Positions 23,899 through 34,116 of a stretch of DNA of 64,000 nt are shown here, one piece after another. The stretch is from Devosia sp. Root635 (GTDB taxonomy: Bacteria; Pseudomonadota; Alphaproteobacteria; Rhizobiales; Devosiaceae), in the NCBI RefSeq assembly GCF_001427605.1, contig NZ_LMGZ01000021.1, positions 1 to 64,000 of the forward strand. Reading direction: 5' to 3'. Numbering within the stretch: the stretch's first letter is position 1; each line of letters starts with the position of its first letter. The translations under genes and the position numbers were made by a program. The notes below the pieces were generated by a model, which was not told where the DNA came from, ran no database searches, and saw only the letters and a list, made by a program, of their open reading frames with translations.

Positions 23899-25572
23899 TC
23901 AGACCCGATGCACGAAGACCGAAACGTTCGGCTTGCGGCCCCAATAGGCGTTGACCTCGTTGCGAATGGCCTTGAACAGGGCCGAGTTCAGCACTTCGGT
24001 ATCGCTGCGCCGCTTGGGTGGCATGGATTTGAGCACGCCGGCAACGGTGTCTTCCACCAGCTCGGTCAGCGACTCGTCCTCGGTCTCAGGCAGGCCCTCG
24101 ATGACGAGATCGGGACCGGACACGACCTGGCCCCCGCCATTGACGGCGAGGCTGACCACGACATGGCCACCAAAAGACAGGCGGCGGCGGCCCTTGACGC
24201 CGGACTCTTCGGGCGTGCAGAGCACGAGCCCATCGAGATAAAGCTCGCCCGTCCGCACCTCGGCCGGGAAGGCCATCGGCTCGGGGAACAGGCGCACGAG
24301 ATCGCCGTTGCGGGTCTCGCAGACAGCGGGGATGCCTGAATCGCGGCCTAGCTTGGCGTGGGCTTCCAGATGGACCGCTTCGCCATGCACGGGCACCAGC
24401 ACGGCCGGCTTCACCCACGAATAGAGCCGGCGCAATTCTTCGCGGCGCGGGTGGCCGGTGACGTGGACCAGGCCGTCATTCTGGGTGATGACCTCGACGC
24501 CCTTGTCGATCAGCCGGTTCTGGATGTCGATGACTTCGCGCTCATTGCCTGGAATGGCCCAGGACGAGAAGATCATGCGGTCGCCGGCATTGAGATCGAT
24601 CACCGGATGTTCGCCGCGCGCAATGCGGGCAATGGCGGCGCGGGCTTCGCCCTGGCTGCCGGTGCAGATCAGCACGATCTTGTTGCGGGCGATGGACTTG
24701 TAGGCATCCTGGTCGAGCAGCGGCGGCAGGCCCTCGAGCATGCCAAGTTCGCGGGCAATGCCCATGATGCGATGCAGCGACCGACCGGACATCACCACCT
24801 GGCGGCCGGCTTTTTCGGCGGCACGGACGATGGAGATGACGCGACCGACATTGGACGCGAAAGTGGTGACGGCGACACGATTGGGGGATTCGGCGATCAT
24901 GGCGGCGAGGTTGGCCGCGACTTCGGCTTCGCTCGGGCTTTCGCCGTCCTTGAGCGCATTGGTCGAGTCGCAGATCAGCGCCAGCGGGGTGGACGTGTCC
25001 TCGCCGATCTTCTGCAACCGCGCCACATCGGTCGGGGCATTGCCAACGGGCGTCGGATCGAGTTTCCAGTCGCCGGTATGCAGCACGCGGCCGATCGGGG
25101 TGGTGATCAGCAGGGCATTGGATTCGGGAATCGAGTGGGCGACGTTGATCGCCTCGATGGTGAAGGGCCCCACCGTGAACGGCTTGCCCGGCCGCATGAT
25201 GGTGACGTCGACATTCTCGACAATGCCATCCCCTGCCCGCTTGGCGGCCAGCATGGCGGCGGTGAAGGGCGTGCAGAAGACCGGCTTCTCGAAGCCGGGC
25301 CACAGATCCAACACGGCGCCGTAGTGGTCTTCGTGCGAATGGGTGAGGATCAGTCCGAGCACGTCGTCGGCGCGTTCCTCGAGAAATTCGGGGTTGGCCA
25401 TGATGAGTTCGATACCCGGCAGGTCGGGCCCGCCGAAGGTGACGCCGCAATCGACCACGATCCACTTGCGCGAGCGTTCCGGCCCGAATCCGTAGGCGCC
25501 CATATTCATGCCGATCTCGCCAACGCCGCCGAGCGGTACGAAGACGAGTTCATCCCTTTGGTTTTTGGCCAT
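23899..25572 (-). CDS. rnj: Ribonuclease J
   Basis: 557-residue beta-CASP metallo-beta-lactamase RNase with 5' exonuclease and endonuclease activity, matures 16S/23S rRNA in rhizobia. The zinc motif is LTHSHEDHYG (H78, H80, D82, H83), followed by HSIPESNALL and LHTGDWKLDPTP. The beta-CASP part includes STNALKDGESPSE and TGSQGEARAA; VPVHGEAVHLEAHAKL follows, with a C-terminal domain near 460-557. It lies 70 bases downstream of birA on the same strand. Together with RNase R this window holds two major RNA-decay enzymes. Confidence 0.95.
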   Translation of the reverse strand: MAKNQRDELVFVPLGGVGEIGMNMGAYGFGPERSRKWIVVDCGVTFGGPDLPGIELIMANPEFLEERADDVLGLILTHSHEDHYGAVLDLWPGFEKPVFCTPFTAAMLAAKRAGDGIVENVDVTIMRPGKPFTVGPFTIEAINVAHSIPESNALLITTPIGRVLHTGDWKLDPTPVGNAPTDVARLQKIGEDTSTPLALICDSTNALKDGESPSEAEVAANLAAMIAESPNRVAVTTFASNVGRVISIVRAAEKAGRQVVMSGRSLHRIMGIARELGMLEGLPPLLDQDAYKSIARNKIVLICTGSQGEARAAIARIARGEHPVIDLNAGDRMIFSSWAIPGNEREVIDIQNRLIDKGVEVITQNDGLVHVTGHPRREELRRLYSWVKPAVLVPVHGEAVHLEAHAKLGRDSGIPAVCETRNGDLVRLFPEPMAFPAEVRTGELYLDGLVLCTPEESGVKGRRRLSFGGHVVVSLAVNGGGQVVSGPDLVIEGLPETEDESLTELVEDTVAGVLKSMPPKRRSDTEVLNSALFKAIRNEVNAYWGRKPNVSVFVHRV

Positions 25573-25642
25573 GGGTCAGTTCAGTCCTTTCGAGCGCAGC
25601 GCCGGATCGATCATTGGTCGCCGGTCGCGCGCGTTGTTGTGG

Positions 25643-26473
25643 TCAGCTTCGGGCGCTGGCCGTTGCCCCAAAATGGACGTCACCCGCCGTGATGGCGATG
25701 CGACGGTTGTCGTCGGCGCGGACGATCAGGCGCCCCGCGTCGTCGATGGTCTCGAAAATTCCACGTAGCACATCGCCGTTCTGGCTGACCGCCACCGGCG
25801 CGCCAATGCCAGCCGCGGAGGCGCGCCAATGCGTCAGCACGTCGCCGATGCCACGCCCGTCGTTCCACAGGCCGAACGTATCGACCCAGGCATCGCTCAG
25901 GGCCTCGAACACATCCTCGGCCCTGCGGACCACGCCCAGATCGCTGAGGCTCGTAGCTGGATAAGGCAAACCTTGGGGCGCGGCGATTACGTTGACGCCG
26001 AAGCCGATTGCGACGGCATGACGGCCGTCGGGCAGCTTGCTGGCCTCAAGCAATATGCCGGCGAGCTTGGCGCCGTCGGCCAGCACGTCGTTGGGCCATT
26101 TGAGCGCGATGCGGGAATTGCCCCCAAGTGCATCGGCGCCATCGATGCCGATCTTGACCAGTCCGCCCGGCAGGATGGCCGAGAGGGCGCGGTTGAGGGA
26201 TACGCCGGCCACGAAACCCAGCGTTGCCGCCAAGGTGGGATCGGCTTCGGGGACAATCAAGAGCGTGGCGGCCAGGTTGCCATGCGGGCTTTCCCATTGC
26301 CGGCCTCGACGGCCCCTGCCCGCGGTCTGCTGGCGGGCCGCGAACCAGATGCCGCCGGGATCGCCGGCATTTGCCGCTTCGATCGCCTCGGAATTGGTCG
26401 AACCGACCGCGTCATGGCCGCGCAGCCGATATCCGGCCGCGCGCGCTGTGGGTCCGAGGACGAAGTCCGGCAC
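25643..26473 (-). CDS. birA: Biotin--[acetyl-CoA-carboxylase] ligase
   Basis: 276 residues; activates biotin to biotinyl-AMP and attaches it to carboxyl carrier protein. The biotin-AMP loop is QQTAGRGRRGR (48-58) with the GRGRRGR core, followed by KWPNDV (125-130) and KLAGIL (136-141). A C-terminal SH3-like domain (about 220-270) is present. There is no N-terminal DNA-binding domain, so it is a class I ligase and not the bio repressor. The start is a GTG directly abutting the nuoN stop, so it is translated from the nuo transcript. Confidence 0.94.
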   Translation of the reverse strand: MPDFVLGPTARAAGYRLRGHDAVGSTNSEAIEAANAGDPGGIWFAARQQTAGRGRRGRQWESPHGNLAATLLIVPEADPTLAATLGFVAGVSLNRALSAILPGGLVKIGIDGADALGGNSRIALKWPNDVLADGAKLAGILLEASKLPDGRHAVAIGFGVNVIAAPQGLPYPATSLSDLGVVRRAEDVFEALSDAWVDTFGLWNDGRGIGDVLTHWRASAAGIGAPVAVSQNGDVLRGIFETIDDAGRLIVRADDNRRIAITAGDVHFGATASARS

Positions 26474-27919
26474 CTAGAACAGGCTTCCGGCGGCAGTATG
26501 GGCAAAGCTGGCCAGGGGACTGCCGACGGTAAAATAGTAGGTGACGAGAAGGAAACCGCTCAGGCCCATGATGATGTTGAGCTCGGCAGGCACGGCCTCG
26601 AACTTGGCGACCGGCTCGTCGAAATACATGATCTTGATGACGCGCAGGTAGTAGAAGGCGCTGACGGCCGAAGCCAGCACGCCGATGACCGCCAGCACAT
26701 AGAGCTGGGCGTCGATGGCGGCAAGGAAGGCGTGCCACTTGGCAAAGAACCCGGCCAGCGGCGGCATGCCGATCAGCGAGAACATGATGATCGCCATTAT
26801 GGCGGCGACGAAGGGCCGGGCCTGCGCGGCGCCGGCGAGATCGCTGATATTTTCTACATAACCGGCTTCGGTCCGCAGCGACAGGATGCAGGCGAAAAGC
26901 CCCACCGTCATGGTCACATAGATGGCCATGTAGATGGCGACGCCCTCGACACCAACCTGCGTCCCCGAGGAGAGGCCAACCAGCGCGAAGCCGACATGGC
27001 CGATCGAAGAATAGGCGATGAGCCGCTTGATGGACTTCTGGCCGATGGCCGCGAAGGCCGCCAGCACCATGGAGGCGATGGAGAGGAAGATGACGATCTG
27101 CTGCCAGTCATGGCTGATGCCCTGGAACGTATCCATGACCAGCCGGACCATCAGCGCCATCGCAGCAACCTTGGGCGCCGTGGCAAAGAAAGCGGTGACC
27201 GGGGTCGGCGCGCCTTCATAGACGTCGGGCGTCCACATGTGGAACGGCACGGCCGAAATCTTGAAGGCAACACCGGCGAGCAGGAACACCACGCCGAAGA
27301 TCAGCCCGATGGAGCGGCCTTCGCTGGCGATGGCCAGCACGATTTCCTGCAGGTTGGTATGGCCGGTGAAGCCATAGATCAGCGAGGCGCCATAGAGCAG
27401 CATGCCGGAGCTGAGGGCGCCGAGCACAAAATATTTAAGGCCGGCTTCGGTCGCCTTGCCGTCGTCACGCTTGATGGCGGCGAGCACATAGAGTGACAGC
27501 GACTGCAATTCGAGGCCGACATAGAGGCTCATCAGGTCGTTCGCCGAGACCATGGCCATCATGCCCAAAGTCGCCAGCAGGACCAGGATCGCGTATTCGA
27601 ACTTGTGGGTGCCGTGTTCCTCGGCGCGCGGCAAGGCCAGCAACAGCGAGAAGGCCGATCCGCCCAGCACCAGCACCTTCATGAAACGGGCAAAGCTGTC
27701 GCCGATGAAGACGCCATTGAACAGCACGCCTTCTGCCGGTGCGAAGAGGATCAGCGCGGCCACCACGAGGAGCAGCAGCACGGAGGCGTAGGACACAAGG
27801 ATCGAGCGTTCCTTGTTGATCGCCACGCCGACCATCAGCAGCACCACAGCGCCCAGAGCCAGGAGCATTTCAGGATAGGCGGGAGCCAGGCTCGCGAAAT
27901 CGATAACGTCTGAGTTCAC
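26474..27919 (-). CDS. nuoN: NADH-quinone oxidoreductase subunit N
   Basis: 481-residue antiporter-like membrane subunit of Complex I, one of three proton-pumping modules. About 14 helices are evident. Conserved charged positions are in [38 protein letters not shown] and [17 protein letters not shown], the Mrp-type proton channel. The GTG start is nine bases after nuoM. It is the last nuo gene; birA follows immediately. Confidence 0.96.
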   Translation of the reverse strand: MNSDVIDFASLAPAYPEMLLALGAVVLLMVGVAINKERSILVSYASVLLLLVVAALILFAPAEGVLFNGVFIGDSFARFMKVLVLGGSAFSLLLALPRAEEHGTHKFEYAILVLLATLGMMAMVSANDLMSLYVGLELQSLSLYVLAAIKRDDGKATEAGLKYFVLGALSSGMLLYGASLIYGFTGHTNLQEIVLAIASEGRSIGLIFGVVFLLAGVAFKISAVPFHMWTPDVYEGAPTPVTAFFATAPKVAAMALMVRLVMDTFQGISHDWQQIVIFLSIASMVLAAFAAIGQKSIKRLIAYSSIGHVGFALVGLSSGTQVGVEGVAIYMAIYVTMTVGLFACILSLRTEAGYVENISDLAGAAQARPFVAAIMAIIMFSLIGMPPLAGFFAKWHAFLAAIDAQLYVLAVIGVLASAVSAFYYLRVIKIMYFDEPVAKFEAVPAELNIIMGLSGFLLVTYYFTVGSPLASFAHTAAGSLF

Positions 27920-27928
27920 GGGACTCTC

Positions 27929-29503
27929 CTAGTGGGCAGCAGGCTCGGCCGCGGCCGGCTCTGCGGCAGCAACCGGTTCAGCATGGACAAGCGGCGCCTG
28001 TGCATCGGCGAGCGACACGGCCGGATCGAGGCCAACAGCGGTCGCATAATGCGACACCAGGTTGTCAACGGCCGCGGCGGTCGTGTCGAGAATCGGCGCC
28101 GGATAGAAACCGAAGACGATGGTCAGCACTATCAGCGGATAGAGGATGATCTTCTCGCGCAGGTCGAGATCGAGGATGGCCTTGAGACTGTCCTTGGTCA
28201 GGGCGCCGAAGATGATCCGGCGATAGAGCCACAGCGCATAGCCGGCCGAGAAGATCACGCCGAAAGCGGCGCCGAAGGCGACCCAGGTGTTGACCTGGAA
28301 CACACCGATCATGGTCAGGAATTCGCCGACAAAGCCCGACGTGCCCGGCAGGCCGACATTGGCCATGGTGAAGACCATGAAGGCAAAGGCATAGCGCGGC
28401 ATGCGTTCCACCAGGCCACCATAGGCGGCAATATCGCGGGTATGTATGCGATCATAGATGACGCCGACGCAGAGGAAGAGCGCGCCCGAGACGATGCCGT
28501 GGCTGATCATCTGGAACATGGCGCCCTGGATCCCCAAAGCGTTGCCGGCAAAGATGCCCATGGTCACGAAGCCCATATGGGCGACCGACGAATAGGCGAT
28601 CAGCTTCTTCATGTCGGTCTGCACCAGGGCGACCAGCGAGGTCACGATGATGGCGGCGACGGAGAGGAAGAAGATGATGTTGGCGAACTGCGCGGAAGCA
28701 TCGGGGAACATCGGCAGGCTGAAACGCAGGAAGCCGTAGCCGCCAAGCTTCAGCAGGATCGCCGCCAGAATGACGGAGCCCGCCGTGGGCGCCTGCACGT
28801 GGGCTTCCGGCAGCCAGCGATGGAACGGCCACATCGGCATCTTGACCGCAAGCGAGGCGAAGAACGCCCACCACAGCCAGGGCTGCCAGGATTTGGGGAA
28901 TTCATGGGTCAGCAGCTTGGCAATATCGGTCGTGCCGCCATTCCAGTACATCGCCATGATGGCCAGCAGCATCAGCACCGAGCCGATGAACGTATAGAAA
29001 AAGAACTTGTAGCTGGCCTGGATGCGGGCCGCGCCACCCCAGATGCCGATGATCAGGAACATCGGCAGCAGCGTGCCTTCGAAGAACACATAGAACATGG
29101 CCAGATCGAGCGTAGTGAATACGCCGATCATGAGGGTTTCCAGCACCAGGAATACGATCATGTATTCCTTGACCTTGATCTGGATGCTCTCCCAACTCGC
29201 CAGGATGGCGAAGGGCATCAGCAGCGCGGTCAGCACCACGAACAGCACCGAAATGCCATCGACGCCGACGCGGTAGCCGATGGTGTCGCCAATCCAGGCG
29301 TAGTTGACCACGAACTGGAAGCCCGGGTTGGATGGGTCGAAGCTCTGCCACATGGCCAGCGACAGTGCGAACACGATGACCGTGACGATCAGCGTCATCC
29401 AGCGGATGGCGTTAAGGGCGGTCTTGGGCGTGAACAGCAGCACCGCCGCGCCAGCGAAGGGCAGCCAGGTGAGGACCGTGAGGATAGTGTTTTCGAAGGT
29501 CAT
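27929..29503 (-). CDS. nuoM: NADH-quinone oxidoreductase subunit M
   Basis: 524-residue antiporter-like subunit. [36 protein letters not shown] and [15 protein letters not shown] mark the channel core. The C-terminus ends in an alanine/glutamate-rich tail ([13 protein letters not shown]) longer than in E. coli and probably cytoplasmic. The ATG overlaps the nuoL stop by one base (TGATG), giving translational coupling. Confidence 0.96.
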   Translation of the reverse strand: MTFENTILTVLTWLPFAGAAVLLFTPKTALNAIRWMTLIVTVIVFALSLAMWQSFDPSNPGFQFVVNYAWIGDTIGYRVGVDGISVLFVVLTALLMPFAILASWESIQIKVKEYMIVFLVLETLMIGVFTTLDLAMFYVFFEGTLLPMFLIIGIWGGAARIQASYKFFFYTFIGSVLMLLAIMAMYWNGGTTDIAKLLTHEFPKSWQPWLWWAFFASLAVKMPMWPFHRWLPEAHVQAPTAGSVILAAILLKLGGYGFLRFSLPMFPDASAQFANIIFFLSVAAIIVTSLVALVQTDMKKLIAYSSVAHMGFVTMGIFAGNALGIQGAMFQMISHGIVSGALFLCVGVIYDRIHTRDIAAYGGLVERMPRYAFAFMVFTMANVGLPGTSGFVGEFLTMIGVFQVNTWVAFGAAFGVIFSAGYALWLYRRIIFGALTKDSLKAILDLDLREKIILYPLIVLTIVFGFYPAPILDTTAAAVDNLVSHYATAVGLDPAVSLADAQAPLVHAEPVAAAEPAAAEPAAH

Positions 29504-31566
29504 CAGATCAGTCCCCCGGCCGCGATGGCCCAGGTCAACAGCGCCGCCACGCCGATCAGCATGGCGAAGGCATAGTGGTAGACATAGCCGGACTGGAGCC
29601 TGACCATCCAGGAGGTCACGTTCTGCACGCGGCGGCCAAGGCCTTCGGTGATCTTGTCGTCGATCAGCCAGTCATCGAAGCCCTTCCAGAAGGCGCGTCC
29701 GATCCACAAAGCCGGCTTGACGAAGATCGTGTCGTAGAGCTCGTCGAAATACCACTTGTTGAGCAGGAACTGGTAGAGCCCCGGATTGGTGGCGGCCAGC
29801 CGGCCCGGCAGTTCCGGACGGCTTATATACATGAAGTAAGCGGCGACGAAGCCGATGATCATGGCAATCGTGGCGCTCCACTTGGCCCAGAGCGGGACAT
29901 GGTGGGCTGCCTCGATAAGCTCGTGATCGACGACGATCGAACCGGCGAAGAAGTGCTGGATGTGCTCCACATCGTGGAAGAACATGCCGTAGAACACCGC
30001 GCCCGCCAGCACCGCACCGGCGCCCAGCACATAGAATGGCACCAGCATCACGTTAGGTGCCTCATGGGCATGGTCATAAGCCGAGCCATGGTCATGACCG
30101 TGGTCATCGTGGGCCGCGTGATCGTCATGAGTATGATCGCCATGGCCGTGACCGGCTGGACGTGGGGTGCCGTGGAAGGTCAGGTGCACCAGGCGCCACG
30201 AGTAGAAGCTGGTGAACAAAGCGGCGATGACCAGCAGCCAGAAGGCGAACATGCCGGTATTGCCGCCCACGGCGTAGGCCGCCTCGATGATCGAATCCTT
30301 GGAGAAGAAGCCGGCAAAGCCCAGGAAGTCCGAACCCGGAATGCCGACGCCGGTCAGCGCCAGCGTGCCGATCATCATCATCGCATAGGTGATCGGGATC
30401 TTCTTGCGCAGCCCGCCCATGTTGCGCATGTCCTGCTCGTGGTGCATGGCGTGGATGACCGCGCCGGCGCCCAAGAACAGCAATGCCTTGAAGAAGGCGT
30501 GGGTGAAGAGGTGGAAGATGCCCGCCGAATAGGCCCCTGCCCCCAAAGCCACGAACATGTAGCCGAGCTGCGAACAGGTCGAATAGGCGATGACGCGCTT
30601 GATGTCGTTCTGCACCAGGCCCACCGTGGCCGCGAAGAAGGCGGTGATGGCGCCGATGACCAGCACGACGGTCATGGCAAAAGGCGAGGTCTCGAACAGC
30701 GGCGACAGGCGCGCCACCATGAACACGCCCGCCGTCACCATGGTCGCGGCATGGATCAGCGCCGACACCGGGGTCGGGCCCTCCATGGCGTCGGGCAGCC
30801 AGGTGTGCAGCAGGAACTGCGCCGACTTGCCCATGGCGCCCATGAACAGCAGCAGGCAGACCACGGTCATGGCATCGAGCTGCCAGCCGAGGAACTGCAT
30901 GATCGGCAGGCCCGTGGTGGCGAATTCACCGGCCGCATGGAAGGCGCCATCGAAGTCGATATGGCCCAGCACCATGAAGGCGCCGAAAATGCCGAGCGCA
31001 AAGCCGAAGTCACCCACGCGGTTGACGATGAAGGCCTTCATCGCAGCAGCGGTGGCCGACGGACGCGTGTACCAGAAGCCGATCAGCAGGTAGGAGGCCA
31101 GGCCCACCCCTTCCCAGCCGAAGAACATCTGCAGGAAGTTATCGGCCGTCACCAGCATCAGCATGGCGAAGGTGAAGAGCGAGAGATAGGCGAAGAAGCG
31201 GTTGCGATGCGGGTCATCGGCCATGTAGCCGATCGAATAGACGTGAACCAGGCTCGACACCGTATTGACCACGACCAGCATGATGGCGGTCAAGGTATCG
31301 ACGCGGAGAATCCAGCGCAGGTCCATGTCGCCGACCTGGATCCAGCGCATGACTTCCACCTTGAGCACGGCGGTATGGCCATCGACCTCGGCGCCGACCA
31401 GCCCGCCGCCAAAGGCGACAGGCAGGAAGACGACCCAGCTCAGCACGGCCGAAATCAGCAGCAGCCCGGTGGTGATATACTCACTCGGACGGTGTCCGAT
31501 GGTACGGCCCAGCAGCCCCGCGATCAGCGCGCCGATAAGGGGCAGGAAAACAATCGCCTGAATCAT
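29503..31566 (-). CDS. nuoL: NADH-quinone oxidoreductase subunit L
   Basis: 687-residue distal antiporter-like subunit with the long C-terminal lateral helix that braces NuoM and NuoN. The core includes [39 protein letters not shown] and [18 protein letters not shown] histidine/aspartate-rich cytoplasmic or periplasmic loop near residues 473-500 ([16 protein letters not shown]) could bind metal and is more extreme than in E. coli. Eleven bases follow nuoK. Confidence 0.96.
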   Translation of the reverse strand: MIQAIVFLPLIGALIAGLLGRTIGHRPSEYITTGLLLISAVLSWVVFLPVAFGGGLVGAEVDGHTAVLKVEVMRWIQVGDMDLRWILRVDTLTAIMLVVVNTVSSLVHVYSIGYMADDPHRNRFFAYLSLFTFAMLMLVTADNFLQMFFGWEGVGLASYLLIGFWYTRPSATAAAMKAFIVNRVGDFGFALGIFGAFMVLGHIDFDGAFHAAGEFATTGLPIMQFLGWQLDAMTVVCLLLFMGAMGKSAQFLLHTWLPDAMEGPTPVSALIHAATMVTAGVFMVARLSPLFETSPFAMTVVLVIGAITAFFAATVGLVQNDIKRVIAYSTCSQLGYMFVALGAGAYSAGIFHLFTHAFFKALLFLGAGAVIHAMHHEQDMRNMGGLRKKIPITYAMMMIGTLALTGVGIPGSDFLGFAGFFSKDSIIEAAYAVGGNTGMFAFWLLVIAALFTSFYSWRLVHLTFHGTPRPAGHGHGDHTHDDHAAHDDHGHDHGSAYDHAHEAPNVMLVPFYVLGAGAVLAGAVFYGMFFHDVEHIQHFFAGSIVVDHELIEAAHHVPLWAKWSATIAMIIGFVAAYFMYISRPELPGRLAATNPGLYQFLLNKWYFDELYDTIFVKPALWIGRAFWKGFDDWLIDDKITEGLGRRVQNVTSWMVRLQSGYVYHYAFAMLIGVAALLTWAIAAGGLI

Positions 31567-31577
31567 AGCGGTGGTTC

Positions 31578-31892
31578 TTAGCCCTTCATCATGTTGACGT
31601 CTTCAACCGCGATCGAGCCGCGGTTGCGGTAGAAGATTACGAGGATGGCGAGGCCGATGGCGGCCTCGGCAGCAGCCACGGTGAGGATCAGCAGCGCAAA
31701 AATCTGCCCCTGCAGGTCGCCGAGTTCGGCGCTGAACGCCACCATGTTGAGGTTCACCGCGAGCAGGATCAGTTCCACCGACATCAGGATGACGATGATG
31801 TTCTTGCGGTTGATGAAGATGCCGAACACGCCGAGCGTGAACAGGATTGCTGCTACGGTCAGGTAGTGACCGAGCCCGATACCCAAGCCCAT
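31578..31892 (-). CDS. nuoK: NADH-quinone oxidoreductase subunit K
   Basis: 104 residues, three transmembrane helices, the ND4L homologue. The two buried glutamates of the central proton axis are in [11 protein letters not shown] and [11 protein letters not shown]. The two extra N-terminal residues relative to many NuoK do not change the start call, since [11 protein letters not shown] is the only suitable ATG. It lies between nuoJ and nuoL in the standard order. Confidence 0.96.
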   Translation of the reverse strand: MGLGIGLGHYLTVAAILFTLGVFGIFINRKNIIVILMSVELILLAVNLNMVAFSAELGDLQGQIFALLILTVAAAEAAIGLAILVIFYRNRGSIAVEDVNMMKG

Positions 31893-31901
31893 TTATGCCT
31901 C

Positions 31902-32510
31902 CTACAACCCTTGACCGCTTTTGACTTTGACGACTTCGAGCGTTTCCGAAGCCCGGCGCGCGACCTGGTCGACCGGGTTCTGACGCTTCACATTGGCCTT
32001 GTGCTTGAGGGTCAGCACGATGGCGCCGATCATGGCGACCAGCAGCACGGCGGCCGCCCCCTGGAACAGGAAAACGTAGCGCGTATAGAGCACCTGCCCG
32101 ATGGCCCGCATATTGTCGACCGTGCCGTCGATCGGCAGCGCCGCGCCACCCGCCGCTTCGGGCGAAATCACGAAGCTGCCGGCCAGCAGCAGCAGTTCGA
32201 GCAGCAGCACGATGCCGACAATGACGCCGACCGGCGCATATTGCAGGAAGCCCTGCCGCATCGAGGCAAAGTCCACGTCGAGCATCATCACGACAAACAG
32301 GAACAGCACCGCGACGGCGCCCACATAGACGACGATCAGCAGCAGCGCCAGGAACTCGGCGCCCGCCAGCATGAACAGACCCGAGGCGTTGAAGAACGCC
32401 AGGATGAGGAACAAAACGGCGTGGACCGGATTGCGCCCCGAAATGACCATCACGGCCGAAACGATGGCAATCGCCGAGAACAGGTAGAAGAAGAATAGTG
32501 GAAGGGTCAT
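31902..32510 (-). CDS. nuoJ: NADH-quinone oxidoreductase subunit J
   Basis: 202 residues, five helices, the ND6 homologue. The pi-bulge helix contains VYVGAVAVLFLFVVMMLD, whose tyrosine-valine-glycine turn moves during coupling. The C-terminal cytoplasmic tail (about 160-202) is basic. The next gene, nuoK, begins nine bases later. Confidence 0.96.
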   Translation of the reverse strand: MTLPLFFFYLFSAIAIVSAVMVISGRNPVHAVLFLILAFFNASGLFMLAGAEFLALLLIVVYVGAVAVLFLFVVMMLDVDFASMRQGFLQYAPVGVIVGIVLLLELLLLAGSFVISPEAAGGAALPIDGTVDNMRAIGQVLYTRYVFLFQGAAAVLLVAMIGAIVLTLKHKANVKRQNPVDQVARRASETLEVVKVKSGQGL

Positions 32511-32521
32511 GCTCTTCCCTC

Positions 32522-33010
32522 TCAGCGATACGGCGCGTCGGCGCTGAGGTTGGCGGCGATCTCACGCTCCCAACGGTCGCCGTTGGCGAGGAGCTTTTCT
32601 TTACTGAAATAGAGCTCTTCACGCGTTTCGGTTGCAAATTCGAAGTTCGGACCCTCGACGATGGCGTCGACCGGGCAGGCTTCCTGGCAGAAGCCGCAAT
32701 AGATGCACTTCACCATGTCGATGTCGTAGCGCACGGTGCGGCGGGTGCCGTCATTCTGGCGCGGACCGGCCTCGATGGTGATGGCCTGGGCCGGGCAGAT
32801 GGCTTCGCAAAGCTTGCAGGCGATGCAGCGCTCTTCGCCGTTGGGATAGCGACGCAAGGCGTGTTCGCCCCGGAAGCGCGGCGATACATGGCCCTTCTCG
32901 AAGGGATAGTTGATGGTCGGCTTGGGCGAAAAGAAATAGCGCATGGTCAGGAAGAAGGCTTTCACCAGCTCCGTGAGCAGCAGCGTGTTGACGAACTGGG
33001 CGGCGCGCAT
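32522..33010 (-). CDS. nuoI: NADH-quinone oxidoreductase subunit I
   Basis: 162-residue ferredoxin-like subunit carrying clusters N6a and N6b. The two [4Fe-4S] motifs are [11 protein letters not shown] with C62, C65, C68 and C72, and [11 protein letters not shown] with C102, C105, C108 and C112. The N-terminal amphipathic helix anchors it to the membrane arm. Its ATG overlaps the nuoH stop by one base. Confidence 0.97.
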   Translation of the reverse strand: MRAAQFVNTLLLTELVKAFFLTMRYFFSPKPTINYPFEKGHVSPRFRGEHALRRYPNGEERCIACKLCEAICPAQAITIEAGPRQNDGTRRTVRYDIDMVKCIYCGFCQEACPVDAIVEGPNFEFATETREELYFSKEKLLANGDRWEREIAANLSADAPYR

Positions 33011-34107
33011 CAGGCCATCCCTCCATGCCAGCCCCAGCCGGTGAGCTGAAGAACGAAAGCGACAATGATGACCATGGCCAGCGACAGCGGCAGGAACAGC
33101 TTCCAGCCGATGCGCATCAACTGGTCATAGCGATAGCGCGGCACGATAGCCTTGGCCATGGCAAACATGAAGAACACCAGGCTCACCTTGATGAAGAACC
33201 AGACCAGGCCCGGAATCCAGGTGAAGGGCGGCAGGTCTATCGGCGAGGCCCAGCCACCCAGGAACAGCACGGTGGTCATGGCGCACATCAGCAGGATCGA
33301 GATGTATTCGCCCAGCATGAACAGCAGGTAGGGCGTCGCCGAATATTCGGTCATGAAGCCGGCAACCAGCTCGGACTCGCCTTCCACCAGGTCGAATGGC
33401 GGGCGGTTCGTCTCGGCCAGGGCCGAGATGTAGAACACGATGAACATCGGGAACAGCGGCAGCCAGAACCAGTTGAGGAAACTGAGCCACGGTACGCCGA
33501 GCATATAGGCGAGGCCCATTTCCTGCTGCGCGACGACGATGTCGGAAAGGTTCAGCGACCCCACGCAGAGCAGCACGGTGATGATGACGAGGCCGATGGA
33601 GACTTCGTAGGACACCATCTGCGCGGCGGAACGGAGCGAGCCGAGGAACGGATATTTCGAGTTGGACGCCCAGCCACCGATGATGACGCCATAGACGCCG
33701 AGCGATGAAATGGCGAGCAGGTAGAGAATGCCCAGATTCACATTGGCAATGGCCAGGCCCGCATCGACCGGGATCACCGCCCAGCCGGCCAGGGCCAGCG
33801 TCGCGGTGATCAAGGGCGCCAGCAGAAACAGCACCTTGTCGGCGCCGCCCGGAATGACGGCTTCCTTGAGGGCGAATTTCAGCAGGTCGGCAAAGCTCTG
33901 CAGCAGGCCGAACGGCCCGACCACGTTGGGACCGCGCCGCATCTGTACCGCAGCCCAGACCTTGCGGTCGGCCAAGAGGATGAAGGCCGTGAAGATCAGG
34001 AGGCCAACCAGCAGCAGCAGGGTCTTGTAGACCAGGCCGACCTGCACACCCCAGCCGAGGACCGGGATGCCGAGCAGGTAGTCGAGTGCGGAGAGAATAA
34101 AGTCCAT
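33010..34107 (-). CDS. nuoH: NADH-quinone oxidoreductase subunit H
   Basis: 365 residues, eight or nine helices, the ND1 homologue that forms much of the quinone chamber and joins the peripheral and membrane arms. Conserved loops are [22 protein letters not shown] (R, P and the E-channel side) and [20 protein letters not shown]. The gene follows nuoG by nine bases. Confidence 0.97.
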   Translation of the reverse strand: MDFILSALDYLLGIPVLGWGVQVGLVYKTLLLLVGLLIFTAFILLADRKVWAAVQMRRGPNVVGPFGLLQSFADLLKFALKEAVIPGGADKVLFLLAPLITATLALAGWAVIPVDAGLAIANVNLGILYLLAISSLGVYGVIIGGWASNSKYPFLGSLRSAAQMVSYEVSIGLVIITVLLCVGSLNLSDIVVAQQEMGLAYMLGVPWLSFLNWFWLPLFPMFIVFYISALAETNRPPFDLVEGESELVAGFMTEYSATPYLLFMLGEYISILLMCAMTTVLFLGGWASPIDLPPFTWIPGLVWFFIKVSLVFFMFAMAKAIVPRYRYDQLMRIGWKLFLPLSLAMVIIVAFVLQLTGWGWHGGMA

Positions 34108-34116
34108 TGGTCTCCC

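Noticed and set aside
27932-31581. Very long plus-strand open frames opposite nuoM and nuoL
   Set aside because: They mirror the minus-strand nuo codons, are rich in His/Gln/Arg/Asp as expected of antisense GC-rich DNA, and show no domain or ribosome-binding site.
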